From Cylindrotheca closterium (lineage: Eukaryota > Bacillariophyta > Bacillariophyceae > Bacillariales > Bacillariaceae), in contig CAKOGP040001747.1 in the NCBI GenBank assembly GCA_933822405.4, positions 260,113 to 324,112 on the forward strand: 64,000 nt of DNA. The letters are read 5' to 3'. The position numbers were made by a program, and so were the translations under genes. Shown here in pieces: positions 1 to 10,157 of this stretch. Each line of letters starts with the position of its first letter. Positions within the stretch are counted from its first letter, which is position 1. Below the pieces are notes generated by a model, which was not told where the DNA came from, searched no databases, and saw nothing but the letters and a program-made list of their open reading frames with translations.

Positions 1-153
1 AAGCCACTTCCGTTGGATTGTCCGCATCCGATGTTGCATTGTGGTCTTTTCTCAAACCCCTTGAAGTCTTTCCCACACAAACCATTCAGACTCTCCATCG
101 AATCACTTAAATTACACTCACTCTACTATACTGTACTGTACCTACTATTCACA

Positions 154-429
154 ATGAGCTCCTCCTCTCGACCAAGAATCCAAAGACCTTCTTCTCAAGA
201 CACACCAACAGCGTCCGCTGATTTCACATTGTCTCCAACTGCCGTGACACATCAATTTCCTGGATCGGCAACTTCCTCACCTTCCTTGATGTTCAACGAA
301 GAGGATGACTTTTACGGTGGATCTTCCAGAATAAATCAGAGAACCAACTATGGTCCGTCTGTTACTATCGCTGGATCATCATCACCGCCACGACAAGTAC
401 CATCGGGTCTCTTGCTTCCGGATTTTTGA
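154..429 (+). CDS. Hypothetical short protein, low complexity
   Basis: A 91-residue reading frame from the ATG at 154. It is rich in Ser, Pro and Thr, with a short acidic stretch (NEEDDFYGG) in the middle. The frame is open upstream to the window edge, but the T/A-rich bases before 154 look like a 5' UTR, so 154 is the preferred start. No domain is recognised. The protein may be complete, or it may be the first exon of a longer gene, since many stramenopile proteins start with a disordered Ser/Pro segment like this. It points toward the convergent PAP/fibrillin gene. Confidence 0.4.
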   Translation: MSSSSRPRIQRPSSQDTPTASADFTLSPTAVTHQFPGSATSSPSLMFNEEDDFYGGSSRINQRTNYGPSVTIAGSSSPPRQVPSGLLLPDF

Positions 430-1047
430 GAAGAGATCGTCCACAGACGGATCACGATTGAAGTACACAATCATTTGTGACGAGACACAAATGAAAACAA
501 ACGCACAGAAGTCAAGCGAAATGCCTGGTGCACCATTTTTCATACTGTACACTACACTGTTACTATTATAAAATTATACTGTAAACTATCCCAAAACATT
601 CTTGATCATTACTTTTTCAAAGCATTACACTTCTCCACTTAAATTCTGTAGTATCGCTCCGCCGAAAGCACCAAAGGTTGGCTTTTGCACCCACCCATGC
701 CAAGCTCAATGGTAAAATCTCTGGCGAATGAATCATCCTCTGGGAGATATCCTGCTCAGCCGTGATAAGCAGTATTCTGTCACAAGAGTACATGTCGAGC
801 CATTTGCAACTGCTTGAGCTATAGCTACTAGAAACAAATTACTTAGCACGAATAAAGGAATTGAGTCTATCAATGCAGCACACTAACTATCTATTAGGTA
901 TCCTTGGCCTCATCATGGATCACAATGATGAGAACCATATCGATTTTTTGGTGATATTTGGAGGCAGTGACTTGAGTGTGTCTTTGATACAAATGTTTCG
1001 TACACGCCCGGTCACCTGCAATAGCAATCAGTTGATTCATTGATTGA
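430..1047. other. Intergenic region without a convincing gene
   Basis: Only short frames occur here (for example 861-1043) and none has a recognisable motif. It lies between the 3' end of the first small gene and the 3' end of the PAP/fibrillin gene, so it holds two convergent 3' regions. Confidence 0.5.
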
Positions 1048-2164
1048 CTACATGGTCGAAACCTTGTTTGGTCGAACCAACAGTTCTGGAATACCACTTC
1101 CATCTCGAACCACCAAAAGGTCTTCGTCGAGGTAGGTGACGTAGAGTTCTCGAGAGTATTGTAGCATTTCGGGAATCTCAATGGTGTTGCCCTATATAGA
1201 TAGTGGGTAGATAAAAGGTGGATATAGGAGGACAAGAAAGTGTAAGTTCTGCGTGTACGATACGTTTTGTCATATACGAAGAGAGTCGGATCCCATCCTT
1301 TGTTGGCATTCCAGTAGTATCCAAACTCTACATGTAGTTACCACGTACCATAACTTCAGCACTCTCGTAGGTTTCCCGTAGCCGGATATCGGATTCTGTC
1401 TTTAGTGCAGCCTTTACTTGAACTGATGATTCACCAGCAAATGGAAGACTCAAGTCGACGGACGCTTGTACTCGTGGTTGTTGGTCAAAAATGTTGATCT
1501 TCAAATCACCAACCGATACGAGGCCAGCTGGAAGTTTGCGGGCCAAGGAAAGGGCAAAGATACCGGGACTATAGATAGACAGAAACATAGAAGAGGAGTC
1601 AAGTTAGAATTGGGCAGATTGGCTGATTGAACCGTGGAAGGTTCCAACTTTTCCACACGAAGAAACGTACCTGTAGCCGCCCGAGTACAGGAACAAAGCA
1701 ATCTGCCTGGTTGGTGAAGCGAGAGCTCCCTCACTGACATATCCGCCAGAATACTTCAATTCCCACTCGCCATTCAATAGAGAAGATTTTGCTGGTTCGT
1801 CGGTTGGATTCAATGCTTCCAACTTGTACAAAACTTCGTTGATTTCGGCACGGGCAGTCTCCGAGACTTCTCCTAGAGTGGATGGAATCAAGTCAAGAAC
1901 ATCAGAGACCAAAGTTCCCCAATCGGTTTCAACATCTTCACTCTCCACAGTGACAACGTCGCCTTCGATTTCTGTTGTTGATACGGCGGGTTCTTCTTCC
2001 ATGGAATCATCCACATCCGATGGAATGTCGCTCAGGAACATGCTACTGGTCGTAACAATGCTAGTGGTGTGTCGTCCCCGGCAGTGGCTGAAGGATTGGG
2101 TAAAGGCATCAGCAGAGCACAAAAAGGCAGCTGCCAGCAAGAAAAGACAGTGTGGGTACTTCAT
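1048..2164 (-). CDS. PAP/fibrillin-family plastid lipid-associated protein (3 exons)
   Basis: Exons by frame and GT-AG sites: 2164-1671, 1568-1349 and 1191-1048, giving 285 residues in frame. The start MKYPHC at 2164 opens a signal peptide ending CSADAF, an ASAFAP-like plastid signal. An acidic linker follows. The PAP domain begins near residue 105 (LIPSTLGEVSETARAEINEV), continues through LLNGEWELKYSGGY and the LRETYESAEV block in exon 2, and ends in exon 3 with LYVTYLDEDLLVVRDGSG, the usual C-terminal signature. Family members sit in plastoglobules or thylakoids, bind lipophilic compounds and help in photoprotection. The three exons rebuild a continuous domain, which strongly supports the splice model. 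The exact donor and acceptor choices are inference. Confidence 0.88.
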
Positions 2165-2439
2165 GATCGAATGGTTGGTTTTGACAAGGGAAGTTTGGAC
2201 TGTGGGGATCTCGTCGTCATCACATTTTCTTTGTCGTTTTGATTGATGATTCCTTCGAGCCACGTCACTCCAACTTGACCACTTCGATCACAATGGTACA
2301 GGCCCCATCATCGCATACCGGTACCTAAGTACAGCACAACATTGCTACAACTTCAGACTGGCTGGCACTAATCATAATTTTAATCTAGCACTAGTACCAA
2401 ATCCCTTTCCCTTCGTTAACTATGTGGCTGGTTCAGGTC

Positions 2440-4033
2440 TTATTCAAAATCAAAAGGAACAATCACTGCTCGTTCACCTTTCGCTGGTCCAAAGTACAGA
2501 TCTTTCAAGGTTTCAAAGATGGAAAGCCGAACATCCGCAACGGCATCTTCCATGACTGGTCGGTCGGCTTCATCGTATCCAATGACTCCACGGAAGTCCT
2601 CTGGATCCGCTCGGAGGGTATCACAGACCGCACTGACATCTTCCACGGAACCCTCGGGTGTCACGTCCATTCGCACTGCCAAGTACCCGACCACACGTCC
2701 AATTTCTCCGGATGCTAGTGTCGAGACTAGGGGCTGAAGGACTTGATCGAGCAAGATTGCGGCATCTTCTGGGATTTCCTCGTCTTCTGCATCACTACTG
2801 TCATCCACATTGTCATTCCAGGCTCCAAACCAAGTTGTTTGTGGCTCATTGAACCAGCCATGAACAACCACTCGGGCCCGTTTGGGATTTGGTCCATTCC
2901 CAGTCACTCGATTGACTCCATGAGGGACTCGAGGATCAAATGCGATGCATCGTCCCAACGGAAATGGAGGAATGTGTCTGTGATGGAATCAATCACGGCG
3001 ACATAGAGCGGTGTGTGCGTGTGCCGTCAGATACAATGCGCATGGACGAGAGGACTGTACTATCAACAAACATGTTTTCAACCTACCGTACAATATTTCC
3101 ACATTCCAACCCATTGGATGAGTCGAATCCCTTCCAAAAATCGAGTATTTGTGGCTGCAACAGCATGGTTTCGCCGCCTTCAAAGTCTCCTTCGTCGGCG
3201 CAAACTGACAAAACAAAGGCAAGTGGTCCGTGCGGAGCATCCGTGTGCCAGTTCTGTTGATCACCGTCCGTGTACATGGAAGTCCATGGAGGTGTTATTG
3301 CATGCAAGCCAACGGATCGACCGACTACCATTAGCTCGTCGACGAGAAGGTCGTAGGAATCGGAAGAAAAGAATTGGGATGTCTGAATGCGTTTCAAGGA
3401 ATATTGAGTTTGCTTCTTGCCTGCATCGACTTCTCCGGGCACCAACAGCAATTTTTCCTCATCGGAATCAACACCCTCCCCTTCTTCCTCTTTTTCTTCT
3501 GCTGCTTCGAGCCTATTTCCAGTATCTCCCACAGAGACAAACCATGGATCCCAGGCAAAACGGGCGGCATCAGGCTGTCTTGGGTCCGCAAAGTGATCAT
3601 CGTATTCTTGTCGTAGCTGCGCTCCAAGCTCCGGAAGGACTGTACTTAATATTTGGGTGTACGTCGAGTCGTGAAGGGGCCTTGCAGATTCTGGCCCAGT
3701 CCAAAAGCCCGATGCCTGTGATGGGAGTTCTGATGACACCGCTTGCTCTTCTTTTAGGACAGCGTCATTCGAGACATCTTCATTATCGTCTGCGACAGAC
3801 TGTCGCAGTGTGCAATACTGAGTACGCCGTCTAAACGGTTGTTCTCGAAGCGGAAAATTATCAATTGTGGCGGATGAGGCGGAGGATAATAGATGAAGTG
3901 TGGAGGAAGCAGGTGATGAGACGAAGGCATCTGCTGTTGGTATTATTCCAAGGCATAGAATAAGCGGTCCGAACCATGAGGCCAAAAGAAGGCCTTGATA
4001 ATTGGCATATCCAGGGTCTATTGAGTTTTGCAT
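2440..4033 (-). CDS. Plastid-targeted 2-oxoglutarate/Fe(II) dioxygenase, prolyl-4-hydroxylase-like (2 exons)
   Basis: Exons 4033-3087 and 2977-2440, 494 residues. The junction restores the continuous sequence GNIVR-HIPPFPLGRC. An N-terminal hydrophobic segment ends TADAF, an ASAFAP-like plastid signal. The core shows the facial triad: H263-x-D265 in NWHTDAPHG, the distal His335 in DPRVPHGV, and Arg351 in KRARVVVHGW as the likely 2-oxoglutarate ligand. About 140 extra C-terminal residues are acidic and of unknown role. The fold and metal site support an oxygenase that hydroxylates a protein or small molecule. The substrate cannot be told from sequence. The intron is 109 nt. Confidence 0.75.
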
Positions 4034-4515
4034 TTGTCGCCGATGTGATGTTTGCCAAACACTTTTAAAGACAGCTTTTGTTTTTGCGATTGTTGCGATG
4101 TGCGTTTTGGATCTGAGATATTATATGTTGACGATCGAAGGGTTCGTGTTGCGCATGTACGTCCTTTGTTCACAACTCCTGTTGTTGAGGCTATTTTTGT
4201 ACCTGGTCCATATAAACAGTTTTATATTGAACCTATCTATGATTCTTGGTATTACCTTGTGATCGGTCTCTCGAAATATAGCAGGCTTGTCAACTTGAAA
4301 CTTTGTCTTTGTACATTAAAGTGGTAAATCCATGGTGCAGACTGTCTTGAAGTGAGTACACCAGGCAACCCGCCCAGCACTTGTCGTAACTGGTGTGTGA
4401 TAGCTATGATGGATCCCCTTGTTGTTGTTTTGTCGTTAGTAGAACTGAAACCAAAAGTGCCTGTTTTGTTCTCAGAACTGAAACCAGAAGGGGCAAAGCA
4501 AACTAAATTTTGAGC

Positions 4516-4530
4516 TGACGTCGCTAACGC
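4516..4530 (+). promoter_or_regulatory. Distal CRE-like element of unit 1
   Basis: TGACGTCGCTAACGC about 500 bp before the unit 1 ATG. TGACGT matches the CO2/cAMP-responsive element described in Phaeodactylum carbonic anhydrase promoters. The site is conserved in unit 2 (5867-5881). Function here is inference. Confidence 0.4.
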
Positions 4531-4835
4531 AAGTTGGAAACAGTGGGTTTATTAAGTGTCCTAAAGCTCACTTTCTCTTGATTATTGAAGGTAAATGGCA
4601 TAAGAGAGACAGAACATGGATCAGTTCGCTTCATAAAAGTGATTGCGAAAACGACCGGAAACTGGATACTATAGGGCGGATTGCGAAATTAGCATCCCTT
4701 CGCTTCACATTTGGTCCTTTGATGTCCGTTCATGTCACGCAAAGTTCACATTTGATTTCTATTTTATAAAAGGGTCTAACCAATTGCTGGGGTGTGGCCG
4801 GAGTGAATGCTCCCGCAAAGAGGTCCGTGGTATCA

Positions 4836-4845
4836 TCACGTCACC
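4836..4845 (+). promoter_or_regulatory. Proximal ACGTCA (bZIP/CRE-like) element of unit 1
   Basis: TCACGTCACC lies about 175 bp upstream of the unit 1 start, directly after the conserved CCGTGGTATC box. The same block occurs before units 2 and 4, so it is conserved non-coding sequence and a candidate bZIP site. Confidence 0.45.
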
Positions 4846-5016
4846 TTGGGATCGGAGTATTTTACAGTTATTCGCACATATATTGCTTCAGTCAGTGATA
4901 CGGCGGCACAGAACAATATTTACAAACAGTATCCATTCAACCTCAAATATTTCTAAAAAAGTCACTCGATTATTCTTCTCACAATCATATTCATCATCAT
5001 CGTCGGAATCAAAATC

Positions 5017-5274
5017 ATGTCTCCTTCAACTCCCAATAACGCTTCCGGGCCCACTACTTGCAACGACATCACGGCTCAGAGAATAATTCCACTAGTGCGC
5101 CCACCAGCATCCTCTCTAATTTGGATCATGTCTGCGCCAAGAAGACTCCATCGCGACGCTTCTTCTGAGGAGCGAATCGAGTACACAAATAACATCATCG
5201 ATCAGGCTCTATACATCATCCATGGAAAGGATGACAAATTGGCTAGTAACGCTACAAAACCGCAGCGGCAGTAG
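5017..5274 (+). CDS. Unit 1 small protein of an unrecognised family (85 aa)
   Basis: Starts MSPSTPNN after a conserved leader (CATCATCG...AATCATG). Three shared blocks follow: CNDITAQRIIPLVRPP, a hydrophobic SLIWIMS with a basic APRRLHRDAS, and an amphipathic acidic helix SEERIEYTNNIIDQALYIIHG ending KDDKLASNAT. There is no signal peptide or clear membrane segment. The basic APxRLxxD motif resembles a short nuclear localisation signal. It is the most diverged of the three short copies (RRLH where others have KRLR). The family is not recognised. Several copies keep an intact frame, which argues that the protein is real. Confidence 0.6.
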   Translation: MSPSTPNNASGPTTCNDITAQRIIPLVRPPASSLIWIMSAPRRLHRDASSEERIEYTNNIIDQALYIIHGKDDKLASNATKPQRQ

Positions 5275-5866
5275 CGGTAAGGCCTCCATCATTCGCCCGC
5301 TATATTGTAAACAAGCGATCAGTCATTTGGTTGAATGAATCAAAACTGCGCATCGATTATACAAAAACAATTGATAGATTATTTGCATATACACATTCCG
5401 TTTTTATTCGATTTTATCGAAGAGGTTTACATAAGAGTGCTGCACTGCGGCCATGATTGTCACAGCAAGCTCCTAGGGCCCTCTTATGAATTCCAATTAC
5501 GTGTACTATGGCTACCGATCAATTCTCACTTTCAACAGGCAGAACAGATGCTGTAAAGGACAGCTTTGGTGGCTTCTAGATAGCAGCTGGTAATTTTAGT
5601 CGTTCATTGAGGGGTTATTGCATCTAAAACGGGGAATCATGAACCATCGGGTTGTTGGTCCTTCGCTCGACTGTGATCCTTGTCTTTGTACATTGAATTG
5701 ACAAGTCGCAGATGCAGACTGGTAGTTGGTTATTCCTCCATTCATTCATCTTGAAATCTGATGAGTACACCAGGTAGCCCAAATGTTCTGACTGTTACTA
5801 TGGATGATCCGGGTTCTTCTGGTGGGTGTTCTGGTCAACATCACACAAGCCAACCAGCTTTTGATG

Positions 5867-5881
5867 TGACGTCGCTGACGC
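5867..5881 (+). promoter_or_regulatory. Distal paired CRE-like element of unit 2
   Basis: TGACGTCGCTGACGC, about 510 bp before the unit 2 ATG. It holds both TGACGT and TGACGC, the two motifs described as CCRE1 and CCRE3 in Phaeodactylum. In unit 1 the second half reads TAACGC. Confidence 0.42.
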
Positions 5882-6178
5882 AAGTTATAGTAGTAATACC
5901 CGGCGATACGATACTGGGGTGTGCAAAAGTTCTCTTGATTGAAGGGAAATTAGCGCAAGAGGAGGGACAGAAAATGTGATCAATCCGCTCTAAGTGATTA
6001 CGAAAACGACCTCAGGCTGCGGATTGAGAACTTCAGTCTTGGTGAAATTGGCACTGCCTTCGCTTCCCCTTTCAATGTCAGCAAAATATCACGCTTGATT
6101 TCCATGTGGGCCTAATTACTTGCAGGATGGCTGGAAACCTACAAGTGAATGCTCCCGTAAACAGGTTCCGTGGTATCG

Positions 6179-6188
6179 TCACGTCACC
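6179..6188 (+). promoter_or_regulatory. Proximal ACGTCA element of unit 2
   Basis: TCACGTCACC about 205 bp upstream of the unit 2 ATG, followed by an AT-rich CATTTAAAGG that could act as a core promoter element. It is conserved with units 1 and 4. Confidence 0.45.
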
Positions 6189-6390
6189 TTGGCATTTAAA
6201 GGGATCGGAGTTCGGAATATTACAGTGGTTATCATATTGCACATTTCGCTTACGAGAAGCATTTCATCGTTCACTCACATTCCATTCATTCACCTCACAT
6301 TTTCTAATTTAGAAAAAGTATAAAAATCTCACAATCTTTACAGAATCCCATTTGTAAGCTCATATCACAACCACCATCAGAATCAGAATC

Positions 6391-6657
6391 ATGTCTCCTT
6401 CAACCCTCAATAACACTTCCAGGCCTACTACTACTTTTTGCAACCAAATTACGGCTCGGAGCATGCTCCCACTGGTGCGGCCAGCACCACCGGCCTCCCT
6501 GTTTTGGATGATGTCTGCGCCAAAAAGACTCCGCTACGACGCTTCTCCTGAGGAGCGAATCGAGTACACAAAGAGCATCATCGATGAGGCTCTAGACATC
6601 ATCCATGGAAAGGATGACAAATTGGCTAGTAATGCTACGGTGCCACAGAGGCAGTAG
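6391..6657 (+). CDS. Unit 2 small protein of the same family (88 aa)
   Basis: Nearly identical in its C-terminal half to units 3 and 4: MMSAPKRLRYDASPEERIEY, then KSIIDEALDIIHGKDDKLAS and NATVPQRQ at the end. The N-terminus is short (MSPSTLNN, then CNQITARSMLPLVRP). PKRLRYD resembles a monopartite nuclear signal. The SPEERIEYTKSIIDEALDII stretch is predicted by eye to be one amphipathic helix that could dimerise or bind a partner. No enzymatic motif is seen. The gene is tail to tail with unit 3. Confidence 0.62.
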   Translation: MSPSTLNNTSRPTTTFCNQITARSMLPLVRPAPPASLFWMMSAPKRLRYDASPEERIEYTKSIIDEALDIIHGKDDKLASNATVPQRQ

Positions 6658-7289
6658 CGGCAAGGCCGCCATCATTTGCCATTTTTTATTGATTCTGACA
6701 ACTGACTGCCAAGTCGTCCAATTTGGATTTTCAAAGTTAAAATGATAGATTATTTGCATTTATTATATCACCTCCTGTTTCTGCTCGATTTTAACGATAA
6801 GATTTTTTCAAAGCACTGCATTGTGGCAACGTTCACAGCGATTGATGATCCCATAGTCTCGGATCCAATGCTAACCCACCAACTAACGACTGAAATGACA
6901 AGCTGTCTGCTAGAAAACCTTGACACAGTTCTATCAAATCTATCAACATGTAAAATGAACAAGCAATCACTACCTAATTATCTATCAGTAGCTAACCTCA
7001 TTGACAGCGTTATCAGCTGATCTTCGCACGAGGCTGTCCTTTACAGAATCCATTCTGTTGTAAGTGAGAATTGATTGGTAGCCGCAGTAGCAGTAATTGA
7101 ATACGGAGGAGGGGCTCCTAGTAGCGGCTTGTGAATATATCACAGTACAGCTATGGTATGTCTTTGAAAATAATCTATTATTACAACTTTGAATAATCCA
7201 AATTGAACGACTTGGCAGTCAGTTGTCAGAATCAATAAAAATGCGCTGCTTGTTTACGGGATATAGGGCAAACGATGGCGGCCTTGCGG
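6658..7289. other. Tail-to-tail spacer between units 2 and 3
   Basis: The two 3' flanks form an inverted repeat: the AGGCCGCCATCATTTGCC side near 6664 matches, inverted, the block near 7268-7290, and GACTGCCAAGTCGTCCAATTTGGA near 6704 matches, inverted, the block near 7197-7222. A 92-aa frame at 6742-7020 lies inside it and is judged fortuitous. Convergent transcription could produce overlapping antisense RNA here. Confidence 0.55.
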
Positions 7290-7559
7290 CTACTGCCTCT
7301 GTGGCACCGTAGCATTACTAGCCAATTTGTCATCCTTTCGTCCATGGATGATGTCTAGAGCCTCATCGATGATGCTCTTTGTGTACTCGATTCGTTCCTC
7401 AGGAGAAGCGTCGTAGCGGAGTCTTTTTGGCGCAGACATCATCCAAAACAGGGAGGCCGGTGGTGGCCGCACCAGTGGGAGCATGCTCCGGACCGTAATT
7501 TGGTTGCAAGAAGTAGTAGTAGGCCCGGAAGGAGTGTTATTGGGAGTTGAAGGAGACAT
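7290..7559 (-). CDS. Unit 3 small protein, inverted copy (89 aa)
   Basis: Closest to unit 2, with the same MMSAPKRLRYDAS, SPEERIEYTKSIIDEALDII and NATVPQRQ blocks. It has one extra Arg in GRKDD, as in unit 4. The start ATG at 7559-7557 follows the usual TCAGAATAATG leader. Its upstream block CCGTGGTATC (about 7745-7754, reverse strand) is followed at once by ACACATATTGCAC. About 52 bp holding the ACGTCACC and CATTTAAAGG elements of unit 2 are missing, so this copy may be weakly or differently expressed although its frame is intact. Confidence 0.6.
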   Translation of the reverse strand: MSPSTPNNTPSGPTTTSCNQITVRSMLPLVRPPPASLFWMMSAPKRLRYDASPEERIEYTKSIIDEALDIIHGRKDDKLASNATVPQRQ

Positions 7560-8543
7560 TATTCTGATTCTGATGGTGACTGTGATATGAGCTTGGTGTG
7601 ATTCTGCGTAAATATTGTGAGAAGATTTTCAAGTGTTTTTTCAAAGAAAATTTAAGGTTAGATGGATGGAATGTGTGTGAATATTTCCACATCACTCAAC
7701 GATGAAACGCTTTTTCGAAGCGATATATTTCTGTGCAATATGTGTGATACCACGGAACATGTTTGCGGGAGCATTCGCTTGAAGTTCAAGGTAATTTTCG
7801 GCCATCCAACACGTGGACCCACACAGAAATCAAATGTGAACTTTGCATGACAGTGAACGCATACAGATTTCAAAGGTGAAGCGAAGGCAATACCAATTTC
7901 ACCAAGACTGAAGTTCCCAATCCGATCTCTTTTCCAATTTCCGGCAACTTTTGATCTAATGTTGCTGGCGCAAGTTGGAAACCACGGGTCCATTGAAGTG
8001 GGTCCTTGTGCGCCCAAAAGTTCACACTCTTCATGGAAGGAAAATGACGCCAGAAGAAGAAGAAGAGAAACAGAAGATGGGATCAATTCATTAGGTGATC
8101 ACGAAAACGACCGGAAACTGGTTTACAGGGCGAGCTGCGAACTTCAATCTTTGTGCGCTTGTCATTGCTTCGACGGCACCTTTGAACATGACAATGTAAG
8201 AGAAAAGTCACATTTGATTTCCATGCTGGAAAATCATAATTGATTGCCGGAAAATTTAGAAGACAAGACCTCAAACTTCAAGTGAATGCTCTCGCAAACC
8301 AGTTTTATTGAGTCATTTGTGGTGCGTTTGTATCTTCACGTCACCTTCTCATTTAAAGGGGATCGGATTTGTTATTATAAAATATATATCAAATTCACTG
8401 TTCAAATAAGATGCGGAAGAACTGTCAATCCCATTCCTTAGTGGTGCTTCAACCTCACATATTTTTTAAAAGTCACAGCTTTCACATTCAATTCTTCTCA
8501 CAATCTTTACAGAATCTCATTTGTAAGCTCAACCACAATCGGT
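7560..8543. other. Divergent upstream regions of units 3 and 4
   Basis: Head-to-head promoter region. The unit 3 side carries the same sequence as the unit 2 upstream region but is shortened. The unit 4 side has GGCGCAAGTTGGAAACCACGG (degenerate distal element), CGAAAACGACCGGAAAC and the proximal ACGTCA at 8338-8343. Short frames here are repeat-derived and not considered genes. Confidence 0.5.
8336..8345 (+). promoter_or_regulatory. Proximal ACGTCA element of unit 4
   Basis: TCACGTCACC about 205 bp before the unit 4 start, followed by CATTTAAAGGGGATCGG as in unit 2. Confidence 0.45.
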
Positions 8544-8996
8544 ATGTCTCCCAGTAGCAATTCCAAAGACCACGGGCAATTCAGTGTCAATGATGCTGAC
8601 AACAGCAGCTATTGCGACAACCACAGTGTCAGTGGTGATGACCGCCAAGAAGAACGTCGTCTGACAAACAGTACCAGCGATGACCGCCAAGAGCGTCCTA
8701 CGACGCATGATTTGCCAATGGAATTTATCAGTGCTGACCGTTGGACCAACAAAAATACAACCAGGCCTACTACTTGCAACGACATCACGGCTCAGAGAAT
8801 GATTCCACTAGTGCGCCCACCACCATCCTCCCTGTTTTGTATGATGTCCTCTGCGCCAAAAAGACTCCGCTACGACGCTTCTCCTGAGGAGCGAATCGAG
8901 TACAGCAAGAGCATCATCGATGAGGCTCTAGGCATCATCCATGGACGAAAGGATGACAAATTGGCTAGTAATGCTACGATGCCACAGCGGCAGTAA
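8544..8996 (+). CDS. Unit 4 small protein with N-terminal extension (150 aa)
   Basis: The C-terminal 80 residues match units 1-3 (CNDITAQRMIPLVRPPPSS, then SAPKRLRYDASPEERIEYSK and KDDKLASNATMPQRQ). The N-terminal 70 residues are polar and disordered and include two DDRQE repeats and a DLPMEFISADR block. Unit 5 has the same order of motifs (DDRQRPT, then DVPMEDIDAD), so the long form is probably ancestral and units 1-3 have lost the extension. No known domain is seen and the role is unknown. Confidence 0.65.
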   Translation: MSPSSNSKDHGQFSVNDADNSSYCDNHSVSGDDRQEERRLTNSTSDDRQERPTTHDLPMEFISADRWTNKNTTRPTTCNDITAQRMIPLVRPPPSSLFCMMSSAPKRLRYDASPEERIEYSKSIIDEALGIIHGRKDDKLASNATMPQRQ

Positions 8997-10157
8997 CCTC
9001 TCAAACAAGCAAGCAAATGACTGCCCAACCGTCAAATTTGGATTTCATACAACAAAGTTATCATATAACAATAGATTATTTTCATATATTTTAGGACCTA
9101 CCTCCTGTCTCTGTGCGATTTCAACGAAGATACCGTATATTATAAAATAGTTGGAGACAAAGGGATGCCATGCAAGTTCGGATTATAACATTTCAAGGAA
9201 GATGAGCGCTCAATCGGAAGAGTTGCTTTTTGCGTTGCCGCATTGAGCTGTAGAAACGATGCAGTACGACCTTCAAGAGGACGGTATGCCAACATGCCAA
9301 CGCCCCGACTGGCATCTCAATCATCTATATGACATCAAATGTATGGTCGATTGCATCTACATGATGGAGGTGGTTGCCGTCTTTGTCTTTGTATATATAC
9401 CTATATCAAAGCGGTAAGTTACTAATAGGTAGTACATCGCTCTCAAGAGCAATGTGATTTGAGACTGGAAGGTAGTCTTCTATTCCCACCCTTTTTCGTC
9501 TTGAAATGTGTACCACACCGGCAGCATAGTCTTTCATCGTCAAAAAGAACTGTGCTTAGTAGCACAGCCACCATTGGATGTACTAAGTGCAGCCATCCTT
9601 TTTCCGCCAGCGGAAGCAAAACGGTCAAGGCTTTGCTCTATACCTGTTTACTGTTACACCAACGATATGCAGAATGTCAATATATATTGGGTCTAAAAGT
9701 TCACTGCTGATTGATTGTAGAAATGGTACAAAGCAAATAAGCGAAGCAGGGCGCTCTTGCATGATAGGCGAAGCAGGGCGAAGCGGGGCGACACTTGAGG
9801 CGAACCTAAAATAGAATCATCAGTCACTCTCTATTTTCATTGTATTTTAACAGATTGCCGGAAAATGACGGATTTTGTTTTAAAAGAAGCAGACGCAGCA
9901 CCTCAAGGTATATCTTCTATTTTCCTCGTCACTTTTGCTCTTACTTCGCGTCACCTCGACATTTTCGGGAAATTTGACCATGTTCTTTCATTAAGTCATG
10001 GGTGTTCGTGGCGATGAACGATATTTCAACCGGTAGGACCTTATCACACACACGTGTAATTTTATTCTATCCAAAAAAAGTTCTTTCCAGAATCGAGATC
10101 AGATCACATTCCAAAGGTTTTCCTCACCGCAGTCATCATCTACCATCATCTACCATC
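8997..10157. other. Intergenic region before unit 5
   Basis: No convincing gene. Around 9740-9795 are short imperfect GCGAAGCAGGGCG repeats. Frames at 9443-9814 overlap one another on both strands and lack motifs. A GCGTCACC site at 9948-9955 (TGACGC on the reverse strand) lies about 205 bp before the unit 5 ATG, the same spacing as in units 2 and 4. Confidence 0.5.

Larger units (their letters stand above)
5275..6390. other. Unit 1 3' flank and unit 2 upstream region
   Basis: Non-coding duplicated DNA. Short frames at 5335-5556 and 5761-5979 are probably fortuitous, because their repeat counterparts elsewhere in the cluster do not keep the frame. It contains the distal and proximal elements of unit 2. 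Confidence 0.55.

Noticed and set aside
6742..7020. 92-aa frame between units 2 and 3
   Set aside because: It lies in the inverted 3' flanks, and homologous flanks of other units do not keep the frame.
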